64,000 bases of DNA, taken from positions 26,299 to 90,298 of the forward strand of contig REDI01000049.1 of assembly GCA_007693595.1 (NCBI GenBank), read 5' to 3'. The position numbers and the translations under genes are program-made. Every line of letters begins with the position of its first letter. The stretch's first letter is position 1. This stretch comes from Deltaproteobacteria bacterium (GTDB lineage Bacteria > Myxococcota_A > UBA796 > GCA-2862545). Shown here piece after piece: positions 35,963 to 46,121 of the stretch. Under the pieces are notes generated by a model that was not told the origin of the DNA, searched no databases, and worked only from the letters and a program-made list of their open reading frames with translations.

Positions 35963-37206
35963 CGGGCGATCTGCAGCTCGACGGCGACGGCGTAGTGGTC
36001 GGAGAGCTCGTAGTCTACCCCCTCCAGGGGCTCGGTGTAGGCGAGCCAGGCCTTGTTCACGCGGACGTAGCGGTTGGGGTCGCGCAGCAAGACGTGATCG
36101 ATGCGCGCAGGCGGCTCATCGCCGGCGTAGCTCTGGAAGAAGGTGTAGTTGCAGTCCGTGACCGTGTGGACCCGTCGCGCGGACTCGCGCTCACAGAAGG
36201 CGCCGTCGCCGTAGGGGGCCTCGCGGTAGAGCTCGCCGAGGCCGGTTGGAACGTGCAGACCCGCCTCGACATCGCCGGGGGGACCGTGCAGGGCGAAGGT
36301 GTCGACCATGCCGCCATAGTAGGCGAGCAAGGGAAAGGCGGAGGCGTTGCGTAAGTAGCCGGTGTGGCGCTTTCCGTCGGCGTCGACCCAGGCATCGTTG
36401 GCGTAGTAGGGCCCCGCGTTGATGTCGCCACCCAGGATCACGATCCCTGGCTCCTCGCCCAGCACCAGGCCGAGCTCACGGGCTTGCCGGTCCCGGAGGT
36501 GCCAGAAGTCGTAAAAGGCCGACATATGGGTGGTGGCCAGGGTGATGGTGTGGCTCGTGTTGAGCAGACGGAAGGAGTAGGTGAGGTAGCCGCGCTTGAT
36601 GTTCGGCCCAGGCCAGCGCTCCACCCTGCGCTGGGCATCGAAGAAGGCCTCGGTGCGGTCGACGCTCATGCCCGCGACCTCGTCTCGCACGAAGATCGCG
36701 GTGCCGTGGCGCTCGGAGTCGCGTCGGCTGCCGACCCAGGCCGTATAGCCGTTCTGCTCTGCGACCTCGACGAAGCGCTCGGTGTGGTCCCACTCGAAGA
36801 GCTCTTGGATCAACAAGATGTCCCAGTCATCGGTGAAGAGGACCTGGAGCTGCGCTTCGAGGCGCTCTTCGACGTGGGGCATCTGGACGCGGGTGAAGAG
36901 GTAGGGACGATCCAGCAGAGCCACGTTGTAGTTCAGGATCCGCAGGGTCACGGGGTCGACGAGGTCGGGGAGGGCTTGGTGAGCCTCGGTCATGGCCTGC
37001 TGCCAGGTGGTGGGGTTGGGGGGCCGCGTGGGTCGGACCCGTCGGTTGAGGAGGTCATCGACCGAGGCGTCGAGGCCGTAGGCGGGGGCTAGGTGGGCGA
37101 GCGCCTCGGTCTCGTCGAGCAGGGCTAAGTCTTTTTCGAGGTCGCCGATCTTGGGGGCGCTGCTTCCGGAACAGGCCACGAGGAGAAGGGAAGCGAGAAT
37201 GCGCAT
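35959..37206 (-). CDS. Endonuclease/exonuclease/phosphatase-fold lipoprotein
   Basis: The 415-residue protein has a lipobox (LLLVAC, Cys at 12) and the EEP-fold motifs in order: LRILNYNVA, LLIQEL (metal-binding Glu), ATTHMSA, ILGGDINAGP (Asp/Asn), ARIDHVLL and ELSDHYAVA (catalytic His). This set fits neutral-sphingomyelinase-like or related metal-dependent phosphodiesterases more than DNA nucleases, given the extracytoplasmic location; the substrate is inference. The start is ATG at 37204-37206 with AGGAG just upstream. It is divergent from the mutA operon. Confidence 0.85.
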   Translation of the reverse strand: MRILASLLLVACSGSSAPKIGDLEKDLALLDETEALAHLAPAYGLDASVDDLLNRRVRPTRPPNPTTWQQAMTEAHQALPDLVDPVTLRILNYNVALLDRPYLFTRVQMPHVEERLEAQLQVLFTDDWDILLIQELFEWDHTERFVEVAEQNGYTAWVGSRRDSERHGTAIFVRDEVAGMSVDRTEAFFDAQRRVERWPGPNIKRGYLTYSFRLLNTSHTITLATTHMSAFYDFWHLRDRQARELGLVLGEEPGIVILGGDINAGPYYANDAWVDADGKRHTGYLRNASAFPLLAYYGGMVDTFALHGPPGDVEAGLHVPTGLGELYREAPYGDGAFCERESARRVHTVTDCNYTFFQSYAGDEPPARIDHVLLRDPNRYVRVNKAWLAYTEPLEGVDYELSDHYAVAVELQIAR

Positions 37207-37306
37207 GGGGTACTCCTATTTCGGAGTGAGTCTATCCTATGTGGACCGAGCGACGCGGAGAGAAGGATCTCGTTAAGGCGGAGGGCTCGATGCAAGGAGT
37301 CGCTGG

Positions 37307-39094
37307 ATGACTACTTTTTCCAACCCTGCCCCGCCTCTTATCGAGCGCTGGCGCGCCATGGCAACCAAGGCGAGCGGCGGGAAAGATCCAGAGGCGCTGA
37401 CGGCGCGGCTGGGGGCGCTCTCGCTTCCTGCCTTGTGTTGGGAACGGCCCGAACCAAGCTTGCCCTCGGGTCGGGTGGGGCCCTGGGAGCCCCGGCAGCC
37501 CCTCGCCTCACCCGATCGGTCCGAGATCGCTGAGCTCTACGAGCGCTTCGTGGCACCTCTGCTCCTCGCGGAGCCTTCGTGCCTCGCGGGGGATCCCAGC
37601 GCGGTCCCCGACCCTGCCTGGCTCGAGGCGATCCTGCCCGAGGGGGCCCTGGGGATGCCTGTCGCGATCCAGGCGGGGGCCTCCGCGGGTGCGGTCCTCG
37701 GCGCGGCCCTCGCGGTCGCCGAGCAGCGAGGCCTCGCTCGGTCCGAGGTCTGGCTCACCGTCCAGGGCGATCCACTCGGAGCCCTCGCGGAGCTGGGTGG
37801 CCTCTCGGTCCCTGCCGAGCGCGCGCTCGCGGATCTGGCAGAGCCGGCCCGCGTCGCGAGCGAGCTGCCTCATGTGCACGTTCTGGCACCCTCGGGGGCG
37901 TGGGCCGGCCGAGCCGGAGCGGAGCCTGCGGTCCAGATCGCGGTCGCGCTCTGTGGCTTCCTGGACATGGTGCGGGCGCTGGAGCCCGAGGGCCTCTCGG
38001 TCGGGCAAGTGGCCGCTGCCACGGAGTTGGAGCTGGCGCTCCGCGGCGATGTGTTGCTCGACCTCGCGGCGGTGCGCGCCCTTCGCCACCTGATGGTGCG
38101 GGTGCTTATCGCGTCGGGAGCCGCGGAGTCTTCCGTACGGATCTACGCCTCCCTGCCCTCGACGGAGCTCTCGAGCGTCGACACCACCACCAACCTCCTG
38201 CGCTTGTCGGCCGCGGGTTTCGCCGGGGCTGCCAGCGGTGCTGACGCGCTGGGTCTGCCGCCGCACGATCTGGCCACGGCCGCTCCCCAGGCTGCGGCAC
38301 GGCGCTTGTCCGCCAACCTGCACTTGCTGCTCGCTCGCGAGTCGCGGCTGGGCCGGGTGCAGGATCCTGCTTCGGGCAGCTACGCCGTCGAGTCCCTCAC
38401 CCGAACCTTGGCCCAGGCGGCCTGGACGGAGCTGCGCCTCATCGAGTCCGAAGGCGGGCTGCTCGCTTCCTTGCGGGCTGGATTCCTCCAAGAGCGCATC
38501 GCCGAGGCCCGGCGCGAGCGCCAGTCGCGGGTCGCACGCCGCGGGGAGCCTTGGGTCGGGGTGAGTCAGTTCGTCGACCCCACAGCGCCCCTCCCCGAGC
38601 CCGCCTCGGCGCCCCCAGCCGCGCGCCAGCTGGTCGAGCGCGTCCGAGCCGCCCCACCGTGGCGACCTGCCGGCGGCTGGGAGGCCCTTCAGCGTCGGCT
38701 TCGGCCACGACAGATCTCCGTCATGCTCCTTCAGCTCGGCCCTCTCGCCCGCCATAAGGCGCGCTCCGACTTCGCCCGCGATGTGCTCACGGCCGCTGGC
38801 TTTGGCGTGCACGACAGCGGTCCGATCATCGATCCCGACGCCGGAGCGGTCGCCTTCGCGACCCACGGCGCGCCTATCGCGTGTATCTGCGGGAGTGACG
38901 ACGACTACGAGCGACTCGCCCCCACCCTCGCGACCCACCTGGTCGCGGCGGGGGCGCGGGCAGTGGTCCTCGCCGGTCGGGTGCCCGAGCCACCTGAGCC
39001 CTTCACCTCTGCGGGCATCCGCCACGCGGTGTACCGTGGGGCGGACGTGCTCTCGGTGCTCCGTGAACTCGCCGATCTCTTGGAGTCTCCATGA
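37307..39094 (+). CDS. mutA: Methylmalonyl-CoA mutase small (alpha) subunit
   Basis: The 595-residue protein is the non-catalytic partner of MutB. It has the mutase TIM-barrel-like domain ([42 protein letters not shown]) and a C-terminal Rossmann-like domain that has lost the cobalamin-binding DxHxxG. Together with MutB it interconverts (R)-methylmalonyl-CoA and succinyl-CoA in propionate metabolism. The start ATG has AAGGAG upstream. It overlaps mutB by 4 bases. Confidence 0.93.
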   Translation: MTTFSNPAPPLIERWRAMATKASGGKDPEALTARLGALSLPALCWERPEPSLPSGRVGPWEPRQPLASPDRSEIAELYERFVAPLLLAEPSCLAGDPSAVPDPAWLEAILPEGALGMPVAIQAGASAGAVLGAALAVAEQRGLARSEVWLTVQGDPLGALAELGGLSVPAERALADLAEPARVASELPHVHVLAPSGAWAGRAGAEPAVQIAVALCGFLDMVRALEPEGLSVGQVAAATELELALRGDVLLDLAAVRALRHLMVRVLIASGAAESSVRIYASLPSTELSSVDTTTNLLRLSAAGFAGAASGADALGLPPHDLATAAPQAAARRLSANLHLLLARESRLGRVQDPASGSYAVESLTRTLAQAAWTELRLIESEGGLLASLRAGFLQERIAEARRERQSRVARRGEPWVGVSQFVDPTAPLPEPASAPPAARQLVERVRAAPPWRPAGGWEALQRRLRPRQISVMLLQLGPLARHKARSDFARDVLTAAGFGVHDSGPIIDPDAGAVAFATHGAPIACICGSDDDYERLAPTLATHLVAAGARAVVLAGRVPEPPEPFTSAGIRHAVYRGADVLSVLRELADLLESP

Positions 39095-41256
39095 GCTTGC
39101 CAGACTTCGCCAACCTCTCACTTCGGGATCTGCCCGAACTCCCTGTGGGTCAGCGCCCCCAGCTCGCGCCGGAGCGAACCCCCGAGGGGATCGAGGTCGC
39201 CCCCGTCTACGGGCCGGCCGATCTCGCGGAGGTCGGTCACCTCGACTCGGTCCCTGGCGTCTCACCGTACGTCCGAGGCCCCTACGCCACGATGTATGTG
39301 ACCCGCCCCTGGACGGTTCGGCAGTATGCGGGGTTCTCCACCGCCGAGGAATCGAATGCCTTCTACCGACGAAACCTGGCGGCGGGTCAGAAGGGGCTCT
39401 CGATCGCGTTCGATCTGGCGACCCACCGCGGCTACGACTCCGACCACCCTCGGGTCGCGGGGGACGTCGGCATGGCCGGCGTGGCGATCGACTCCCTCGA
39501 CGACATGCGCATCCTCTTCGATGGCATCCCGCTCGACAAGATGAGCGTCTCGATGACCATGAACGGCGCCGTCCTGCCGATTCTCGCGCTATATATCGTC
39601 GCCGCCGAGGAGCAGGGCGTGCCTCCAGCGCAGCTCACGGGCACCATCCAGAACGACATCCTCAAGGAATACCTGGTCCGCAATACCTACATCTACCCAC
39701 CGGCCCCGTCCATGCGGGTCATCGCTGATATTTTCAGGTACACCGCCGAACACATGCCACGCTTCAACAGCATCAGCGTGAGCGGCTACCACATGCAGGA
39801 GGCGGGGGCGCCCGCCGATCTCGAGCTGGCCTACACCCTGGCAGACGGGGTGCAGTATGTCCGCACCGGCGTCGACTCAGGGCTCGATGTCGACGCCTTT
39901 GCACCTCGGATCAGCTTCTTCTTCGCGATCGGTATGGACGTCTTCATGGAGGTCGCGAAGCTGCGGGCCGCTCGGCTGATCTGGGCGCAGGAGCTGGAGC
40001 GTCTCGGGGCGTCCAACCCCAAGTCGATGGCCCTTCGCACCCACTGCCAGACCTCGGGCTGGTCCCTCACGGCACAAGATGTGTTCAATAACGTCGGAAG
40101 GACCGCGCTGGAGGCCTTGGCGGCAGGGCTCGGGGGCACCCAGTCCCTCCACACCAACGCGCTCGATGAGGCGCTGGCCTTGCCGACGGACTTCAGCGCG
40201 CGCATCGCACGCAATACCCAGCTCCACCTTCAGCTCGAAGCGGGGCTGACCCATACGGTCGATCCCTTTGGAGGGAGCTACTACGTCGAGCGGTTGACCC
40301 ACGACCTCGCCACTCGGGCGCGCGCTCACATGGACGAGATCGAGGGACTGGGCGGCATGGCGCGCGCGATCGAGTCGGGGATCCCAAAGCTTCGCATCGA
40401 GGAGGCGGCGGCCCGCGCACAGGCCCGGATCGACAGCGGGCAGCGAACCATCGTCGGGGTCAACCTGCTTCCTCCGCAGCATGAGGAGCGCATCCCGCTC
40501 CTTCAGGTCGACAACCAAGCGGTCCGAGAGCGTCAGGTCGCCCGGCTCCAGGCCTTGCGGGAGCGGCGTGATCCCGAGCGGGTCGACCGGGCGCTCCAGG
40601 CCCTCACGCGAGCGGCGTCCTCGGGCGAGGGAAACTTGCTCGCGCTCTCGGTCGATGCGGCGCGGGCCCTCGCTACGGTCGGCGAGATCAGTCTCGCCCT
40701 CGAGCGGGCTTGGGGGCGTCATCAAGCCAGGGTGCAGACCGTCAGCGGGGTCTACCGCGGGGAGGGAGGTGTGGATCAGCGAGAACTGGGCGCGATCGAG
40801 CGTCGGATCACCGTATTTGAGCAGGCCGAGGGGCGCCGACCGCGCCTGCTCGTGGCCAAGATGGGCCAGGATGGGCACGATCGGGGACAGAAGGTGATCG
40901 CGACCGCCTTCGCCGATCTGGGCTTCGACGTCGACGTCGGGCCGCTCTTCCAGACGCCGGACGAGACGGCCCGACAAGCCATCGAGAACGACGTGCACGT
41001 GGTCGGGGTCTCGTCCCTGGCGGCTGGGCACCTGACCTTGGTGCCAGCCCTGCGCGAGGCCCTCGCTGCGCACGGGCGAGACGACATCCTCATCGTCGTC
41101 GGCGGCGTCGTACCTCCCGACGACGTACCGACCTTGCTCTCGATGGGGGTGACGGCGGTCTATGGTCCGGGCACTGTCATCGGAAAGGCCGCGTGCGATC
41201 TGCTCGACAAGCTCGCCGGAGCGCTTCGGATCTCCCCGTGGCCGGAGCAGGGCTGA
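39091..41256 (+). CDS. mutB: Methylmalonyl-CoA mutase large (beta) subunit, adenosylcobalamin-dependent
   Basis: The 721-residue protein has the catalytic barrel ([39 protein letters not shown]) and a C-terminal cobalamin-binding domain with DGHDRG (Asp and His at about 594 and 596), the lower-ligand motif. It catalyses the radical rearrangement of methylmalonyl-CoA. It is followed within 1 base by meaB, the G-protein chaperone that protects the cofactor. The presence of this pathway implies cobalamin uptake or synthesis by the cell. Confidence 0.96.
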   Translation: MSLPDFANLSLRDLPELPVGQRPQLAPERTPEGIEVAPVYGPADLAEVGHLDSVPGVSPYVRGPYATMYVTRPWTVRQYAGFSTAEESNAFYRRNLAAGQKGLSIAFDLATHRGYDSDHPRVAGDVGMAGVAIDSLDDMRILFDGIPLDKMSVSMTMNGAVLPILALYIVAAEEQGVPPAQLTGTIQNDILKEYLVRNTYIYPPAPSMRVIADIFRYTAEHMPRFNSISVSGYHMQEAGAPADLELAYTLADGVQYVRTGVDSGLDVDAFAPRISFFFAIGMDVFMEVAKLRAARLIWAQELERLGASNPKSMALRTHCQTSGWSLTAQDVFNNVGRTALEALAAGLGGTQSLHTNALDEALALPTDFSARIARNTQLHLQLEAGLTHTVDPFGGSYYVERLTHDLATRARAHMDEIEGLGGMARAIESGIPKLRIEEAAARAQARIDSGQRTIVGVNLLPPQHEERIPLLQVDNQAVRERQVARLQALRERRDPERVDRALQALTRAASSGEGNLLALSVDAARALATVGEISLALERAWGRHQARVQTVSGVYRGEGGVDQRELGAIERRITVFEQAEGRRPRLLVAKMGQDGHDRGQKVIATAFADLGFDVDVGPLFQTPDETARQAIENDVHVVGVSSLAAGHLTLVPALREALAAHGRDDILIVVGGVVPPDDVPTLLSMGVTAVYGPGTVIGKAACDLLDKLAGALRISPWPEQG

Positions 41257-41257
41257 G

Positions 41258-42226
41258 GTGGCGCGCCGGCAGCTCACGACCCAGGACTATGTACGAGGCG
41301 TGCTCGACAGCGATCGCGCCGTGCTCGCCCGTGCGATCACCCTGGTCGAGAGCCATCGTGCGGAGCATCGCGCCATGGCCCGTGAGGTGGTCGAGCGCCT
41401 GCTACCGCACACCGGCGCCGCCCACCGCGTCGGGCTCTCTGGGGTGCCCGGCGCAGGCAAGAGCACCTTCCTCGAGGCGATGGGGCTCGCGCGCATCGCC
41501 GAGGGCCAACGGGTCGCGGTCCTCGCGGTCGATCCCAGCAGCGATGTGTCGGGGGGCTCGATCCTCGGCGACAAAACGCGGATGGGACAGCTCGCCGCTC
41601 ACCCTGACGCCTTCGTGCGTCCCTCTCCGAGCCGGGGGGCGCTTGGAGGGGTACATCGGGCGACCCAGCAGGCGATGGTGCTCTGTGAGGCGGCCGGCTT
41701 TCGGTTGATCTTCGTCGAGACCGTCGGCGTGGGCCAATCCGAGACGCGGGTCGCCGAGATGGTCGACACCTACCTCGTGCTGCTCCTCGCGGGAGCCGGG
41801 GATGATCTGCAAGGCATCAAGCGCGGCATCCTTGAGCTCGCCGATCTGTTGGCGGTGAACAAGGCCGACGGGCCGAACGTCGCTGCGGCAGCGGTTGCCC
41901 AGCGGGAGCTGCAGGGTGCGCTGCGACTGCTTCGGGGGACTCAAGCGCCCGAGGTGCTCACCTGCTCGGCGAGGACCGGGGCTGGGCTCGACGAGCTATG
42001 GCAGGCCATGCACCAGCGCTTCGTGCGAGAAGGGGCGAGCGGGCGCCTCGAGGCGCGCCGCGCCGAACAGCGGGTTCGCTGGTTGCGTCGCCTTGTCGAG
42101 GATGAGGTCTTGCGTCGATTCTGGTCTGATTCAAGGCTTCAGGAGCGCATGGCGGCAGCGGAGCTGAGGGTGCGTGAGGGGAGGGCAACGGCCGGGTCTG
42201 CGGCGGAAGAGGTCTTGAAGAGCTGA
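41258..42226 (+). CDS. meaB: MeaB/ArgK-family GTPase, mutase chaperone
   Basis: The 322-residue protein has Walker A GVPGAGKST (about 62-70), the AVDPSS block, SPSRGALGG, ETVGVGQSE and NKADG, all typical of MeaB/MMAA G3E-type GTPases. It guards methylmalonyl-CoA mutase against cofactor inactivation. GTG at 41258 is one base after the mutB stop and leaves the conserved N-terminus intact; the longer frame starts inside mutB and was rejected. The operon order mutA-mutB-meaB is common. Confidence 0.94.
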   Translation: MARRQLTTQDYVRGVLDSDRAVLARAITLVESHRAEHRAMAREVVERLLPHTGAAHRVGLSGVPGAGKSTFLEAMGLARIAEGQRVAVLAVDPSSDVSGGSILGDKTRMGQLAAHPDAFVRPSPSRGALGGVHRATQQAMVLCEAAGFRLIFVETVGVGQSETRVAEMVDTYLVLLLAGAGDDLQGIKRGILELADLLAVNKADGPNVAAAAVAQRELQGALRLLRGTQAPEVLTCSARTGAGLDELWQAMHQRFVREGASGRLEARRAEQRVRWLRRLVEDEVLRRFWSDSRLQERMAAAELRVREGRATAGSAAEEVLKS

Positions 42227-42287
42227 GCCGCGAGGTGGTCCACTCTCGTGAGGTGTCGTGGGGCGAGATCGAGCGCCTTAACGGAAG

Positions 42288-42324
42288 AACCCTCAGCCGA
42301 GGCTGAGGGTTCGGAGCTCCGAAG
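42288..42324. terminator. Inverted repeats between meaB and the RRM gene
   Basis: AACCCTCAGCC (42288-42298) and GGCTGAGGGTT (42301-42311) form a perfect 11-bp stem. An adjacent palindrome TTCGGAGCTCCGAA follows at 42311-42324. Read on the minus strand the large stem is followed by CTTCCGTT, so it may end the RRM transcript; it may also protect the convergent meaB mRNA. Confidence 0.6.
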
Positions 42325-42342
42325 AGCTAGAAACTGGCGAGA

Positions 42343-42639
42343 CTACCAGCGGGAGTTGCGGTCGCGCCCGCCACCACCGCCACGGTTGTCGGAGCGCTGT
42401 TGGGCCTCGTTGACCCGAATGGTGCGCCCGTGCAGATCGGTGCCTTCCATGAGGCGCATGGCCTCGTTGGCATCGCTGTCGTTCGCGAAGGTCACGAAGC
42501 CAAAGCCGCGGGAGCGGCCGGTGTCGCGATCGGTGATCACCTTACAGTCGGTCACGTCACCGTGGGCCTCGAAGGCCTCGCGCAGCCCGTGGTCGTCGGT
42601 AGCCCAGGCGAGTCCGCCTACAAAGAGCTTCTTGCTCAT
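42343..42639 (-). CDS. Glycine-tailed RNA-recognition-motif (RRM) protein
   Basis: The 98-residue protein is a single RRM with RNP2 LFVGGL (5-10) and RNP1 RGFGFVTF (44-51), then a short Gly/Arg tail. Similar small RRM proteins exist in cyanobacteria, myxobacteria and other bacteria, where they bind single-stranded RNA and are often cold- or stress-linked. The start ATG at 42637-42639 has an A/G-rich stretch (GAGAAAAAAGA) upstream. A bidirectional stem-loop follows its stop. Confidence 0.93.
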   Translation of the reverse strand: MSKKLFVGGLAWATDDHGLREAFEAHGDVTDCKVITDRDTGRSRGFGFVTFANDSDANEAMRLMEGTDLHGRTIRVNEAQQRSDNRGGGGGRDRNSRW

Positions 42640-42855
42640 TCTTTTTTCTCGTTGTCATTGTCGCTTCGGGGGATTCCCGGGGTTTGCGACGGGTCGGACA
42701 GGAGGTCCGATTCTCACGGCGTCAGAAGGACGCCACGCTCGGTCGAAAGACCCACACGTTCACGCAGGGGTGTGTCGGGACGAGCGCAGCAGTAGTAACA
42801 GCTCCCCGACCAGGGGCACGAAAAATCCTTGAATTTCTTTTGGTTCCGGGAGCGC

Positions 42856-45372
42856 TCAGGTGCCGTCTCGAGCTCGGCCGATCCGGAGCAGGAGCAGCGC
42901 CACGATCCCGAACAGCGTCGCGCCCGCCCCCCCTGCGAGCCAGCGCCAGCCCCACGAGGTCCGTGGCTCCCTAAGCGCCCGATGCCCATCGCCCATGACA
43001 ACCATCCCCGCCCAGACCTCGGGAGTGTGCCCTGCCGCCAGGTGGTGACGCCGGGCGAGGGCGACGGCCTCGCTGACCGTCGCGCCTCGATCGATGTGTT
43101 CGTACATCGAGGTGATGAAGTCGGCAGCGGCCTCGTCGGGTAAGGGCCAGCGCGTGCCGATCACCGTCGTGGCTCCGGCTTGGAGCAGCGCCCTCGCGAG
43201 CCCTAGCGGGCCCTCGCCAGCGACGGTGGGTCCGTCGGCGGAGCGGCAGGCCGAGAGGATAACGATCTTGCCTTCGAGCGGTAGCTCGACCAGCGCTGCG
43301 GCGTCGAGATCGCCGGCGCCGGGCTCGTCCCCCGCCAAGAGGACCGCGCTGCGCTCGGGGAAGGTGGCGTCGACGATGGCGTGGGCTCCGATATGTATGA
43401 TGGTCTCCGTAGCTTCTCGGAGGGCCGCCGGGGTGGCCTGGGCGTCCTGGACCCGACGCCCCCCGAGAGCGCGGACCGCAGCTTGGGCCTCGCGACGCGC
43501 TCCGGGCAGGCGTGGGAGCGAGGCGCCTGTGGTCGGGTCGAGGGAGGGGGTCTGGGGGTCGGCCAGCGCGAAGACACCGGCGCTGGAGTCGGGGACCTCC
43601 ACGGCTCGAAGGGTGACGAGCAGGCTCCCAGAGGGGAGGACGGAGGTCGCGAAGCGGCTGAGGAGCCGTTGATCCGAGGGCAGGATCAGCGCGTCGAAGG
43701 GTAGGGCGTTGAGCGGGCCATCCGGGATGATCGTGAGGGCGCGGATCGACGGCGGCAGGCCATCGAGCCCGGGGGCGAGCAAGGCCTGTCCCAAGGCCTT
43801 GGCCGCGCGGGGCTCGTCGGGCGAGGCATCAGAGATCAAGCCCTCGTAGAGCTCGATCTGCTGACTCAGATCATCGACGTGGGGGAGTTCCCAGCGGTGC
43901 AGCCGATCGCGGGTGAGGAGCCAGCCCGTACCGACGCGGTAGACCGCCCCGCGGGGTGGGACCTGATAGGCGATCACCGCCTCGTCGGGGAGGAGCACTC
44001 CCTGCAGCTCAGCGAGGGTGTTGATCTCTGCCTCGGCCAGGGTCGAGTCAGGGATGGCGGCGGCCGACGAGAGCCGATCTCGCAGGACGCGCCCTCGGAG
44101 CAGCTCCATCACCTCCCAGGCTTCGGCGTCTTGGCCCAAGTTCGAGTGGAGGGTAGAGACCTCGTGGTACAGGCCCTTCCAGTGCGCGAGGAAGCCAACC
44201 CGGCCCAAGTCATCGTGTTGGTCTTGGAGCCCGAGCTCAAGGCGGGCGAGGCCCGCTCGGGCGGCCTTCAGGGCGCGCTCGGGCTCCCCCGCCCGGTCCA
44301 GCACGATCGCCTCATGCCATTTGAGGTTGGCCATGTCGTAGCCCTTGTCCTCAGCGACGGCGAGCCGGGCTTCTTCGAGGAGCCTGAGGGCGGCTTTGGG
44401 GTCGTCCAGCGAGCGATGGAGCGCCCACTGCTGGAGCGCTTCTCGGACCTCGATAGGGTAGTTCAGGGACCGAAGTTGCTCCAGACAGGAGGTGTAGCGC
44501 TCGTCTCGGATCGTCGCCTGCGTCGCGAGCTCCCCGAGCAAGCACTGGGCGCTCGCCTGGGCGAAGGGATTTCGCCCGTTCTCGGCCAGGCGAGAAGACT
44601 CTTCGATCCACGCCTCACGCTCGCCTTCGGGCACCAGGTAGCGGTTGCTCGGGTGCCGCATCGACCAGCGGGCCAGCTCGACCCGCGAGGTCGCTTCGAC
44701 GTAGGCATCGTTGTTCTCGTGGGCCAGCTCGACCAAGGTGCGCTGCCAGCGTGCCGCTTCGTCGAGGCGCTCCACCCCCTCGGAGAGGCGGGCCAGGGTG
44801 TGTATCAGCACTAGACGTTCTTGATAGCCCAGGCCCTCGAATCGGGTCTCGTACAGATCTCGCAGCTCGCGCCAGGCCTCGCCCAGCCCCCTTCCACTCC
44901 ACCATCGTAGGCGAGCGCGCTGGATCCGGACGGTGGTCAGAAAGTCCTCGGCGCCAGCGGCCTCGGCCGAGGCCGCCGCGAGATCGAGCTGAGCTTCTCC
45001 CTCCGCGTTTTCTCCTTTGTGAGAGAGCGCACTCGCGAGGTTCAGGCGGGCGTAGACCTCGCCCTCGATCTGGTTGGCCTGGGCGAACCCTTCGGCGGCT
45101 GACAAGAAGTGCTCGTCAGCCTCGGCATCGCCCTGATCGGAGAGCAGGCTGCCCAGGGTGAGCTGGGCGGCAGGGTGCTCCAGGTGGCGTCGCGCTAGCT
45201 CTATCGCCTGGGGGTAGGTACCTGATCTCCGAGCCGCCATATAGATACAACGCCAACCTTCGCGTGCGGCCGGATCGTCATCGATCGGTCTGGCGCACGC
45301 GGCGAGAGGGTCGACCCCGGAGGGGGCCGAGGCGAGAGCGAGGCCGAGGAGGAGCCCTGTCAGTCCGATCAC
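42856..45372 (-). CDS. TPR/CHAT-domain protein with C-terminal membrane anchor
   Basis: The 838-residue protein begins with a likely signal peptide (1-17), then about 400 residues of TPR-like helical pairs. From about 520 to 800 it has a CHAT (caspase HetF associated with TPRs) protease domain. The catalytic pair is His664 in IHIGAHA and Cys709 in VILSACRS, followed by GATTVIGTRWPL. One membrane helix lies near the C-terminus (about 810-828). The protease should face the periplasm if the N-terminal signal is used. The start GTG overlaps the stop of the membrane partner gene, in an operon led by an ECF sigma factor. Confidence 0.87.
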   Translation of the reverse strand: MIGLTGLLLGLALASAPSGVDPLAACARPIDDDPAAREGWRCIYMAARRSGTYPQAIELARRHLEHPAAQLTLGSLLSDQGDAEADEHFLSAAEGFAQANQIEGEVYARLNLASALSHKGENAEGEAQLDLAAASAEAAGAEDFLTTVRIQRARLRWWSGRGLGEAWRELRDLYETRFEGLGYQERLVLIHTLARLSEGVERLDEAARWQRTLVELAHENNDAYVEATSRVELARWSMRHPSNRYLVPEGEREAWIEESSRLAENGRNPFAQASAQCLLGELATQATIRDERYTSCLEQLRSLNYPIEVREALQQWALHRSLDDPKAALRLLEEARLAVAEDKGYDMANLKWHEAIVLDRAGEPERALKAARAGLARLELGLQDQHDDLGRVGFLAHWKGLYHEVSTLHSNLGQDAEAWEVMELLRGRVLRDRLSSAAAIPDSTLAEAEINTLAELQGVLLPDEAVIAYQVPPRGAVYRVGTGWLLTRDRLHRWELPHVDDLSQQIELYEGLISDASPDEPRAAKALGQALLAPGLDGLPPSIRALTIIPDGPLNALPFDALILPSDQRLLSRFATSVLPSGSLLVTLRAVEVPDSSAGVFALADPQTPSLDPTTGASLPRLPGARREAQAAVRALGGRRVQDAQATPAALREATETIIHIGAHAIVDATFPERSAVLLAGDEPGAGDLDAAALVELPLEGKIVILSACRSADGPTVAGEGPLGLARALLQAGATTVIGTRWPLPDEAAADFITSMYEHIDRGATVSEAVALARRHHLAAGHTPEVWAGMVVMGDGHRALREPRTSWGWRWLAGGAGATLFGIVALLLLRIGRARDGT

Positions 45373-46121
45373 CGCACCACCACCGCCCCCGACCCGGAGC
45401 CGACCTTGTCGCCCGAGACGTCGCGTGCGGTCACTCGCCAGAGGAGCCGCGTCCCAGGATTGAGATCGGAGAGGGCGGCTGGGGGGACGCGGAGGCGGTC
45501 GGCCTGGAGATCTCGCGCGGAGTGGATGACGCCTAGGTCTTCGTCCGTGATCACGACATCGAAGCTGAGCTCGTCGCCGTTCGGGATGGACCAGATGAGC
45601 TCGAAGGCATCGCGAGGGAGCGCTTGGTCCGCCGGGGTCAAGAGTTCGATCGGGGTGCCCTTGGTGGCGCGGTAGAGGGTGGGCGCGTCGGGGGCGTGGG
45701 GCTGGAGCGCGGGCAGGATCGCCAGCAAGGCCAGCGCTGCGACCGCCAGACCCGCCGCCCCGACCCAGGTGCTCGGCCGGCGGAGGAGGGGGATCACCTC
45801 GGCGTCGGGAGCGTCAGATCGGACTCCCAGCTCCGCGTGGTCGACCGAAGTCGCGTCGTCGTCTTCGTCGTGGCTTGTCTCTTCACTGGGGGGCTCGGCT
45901 CCGATCGGCATGCCCAGGTCGCGCCGCATCTCGACCGCCAGCCGCCAAGCTTCGGCCCACTCTGGGCTCTGCTGCGTCAGGTCGATGAGCTCGCCGACCT
46001 CCTCGGGCGAGAGCTCCCCATCGAGGGCATCCCAGATGCGCTCCGGGTCGGGATCTGGACGGTCGGAGAGGGGGGAGACTTCTGCCTTCCAGGCACGGCG
46101 GAGGGGATCCTCATCGCTCAA
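45369..46121 (-). CDS. Single-pass membrane protein, putative anti-sigma partner
   Basis: The 250-residue protein has an acidic cytoplasmic N-terminus with the block DGELSPEEVGELIDLTQQS, as in many zinc-less anti-sigma factors. One membrane helix follows (about 127-147), then a periplasmic fibronectin-type-III-like domain (ELIWSIPNGDELSFDVVI). The start is assigned to TTG 46119-46121, which overlaps the sigma gene by 11 bases; a longer frame running into the sigma gene is not credible. Position between a sigma factor and the CHAT gene suggests signal transduction across the inner membrane. Confidence 0.65.
   Translation of the reverse strand: MSDEDPLRRAWKAEVSPLSDRPDPDPERIWDALDGELSPEEVGELIDLTQQSPEWAEAWRLAVEMRRDLGMPIGAEPPSEETSHDEDDDATSVDHAELGVRSDAPDAEVIPLLRRPSTWVGAAGLAVAALALLAILPALQPHAPDAPTLYRATKGTPIELLTPADQALPRDAFELIWSIPNGDELSFDVVITDEDLGVIHSARDLQADRLRVPPAALSDLNPGTRLLWRVTARDVSGDKVGSGSGAVVVR

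Noticed and set aside
37207..37306. Riboswitch or operator upstream of mutA
   Set aside because: The 100-base gap has only one 5-bp inverted repeat (ACTCC/GGAGT), too weak to name a regulator.
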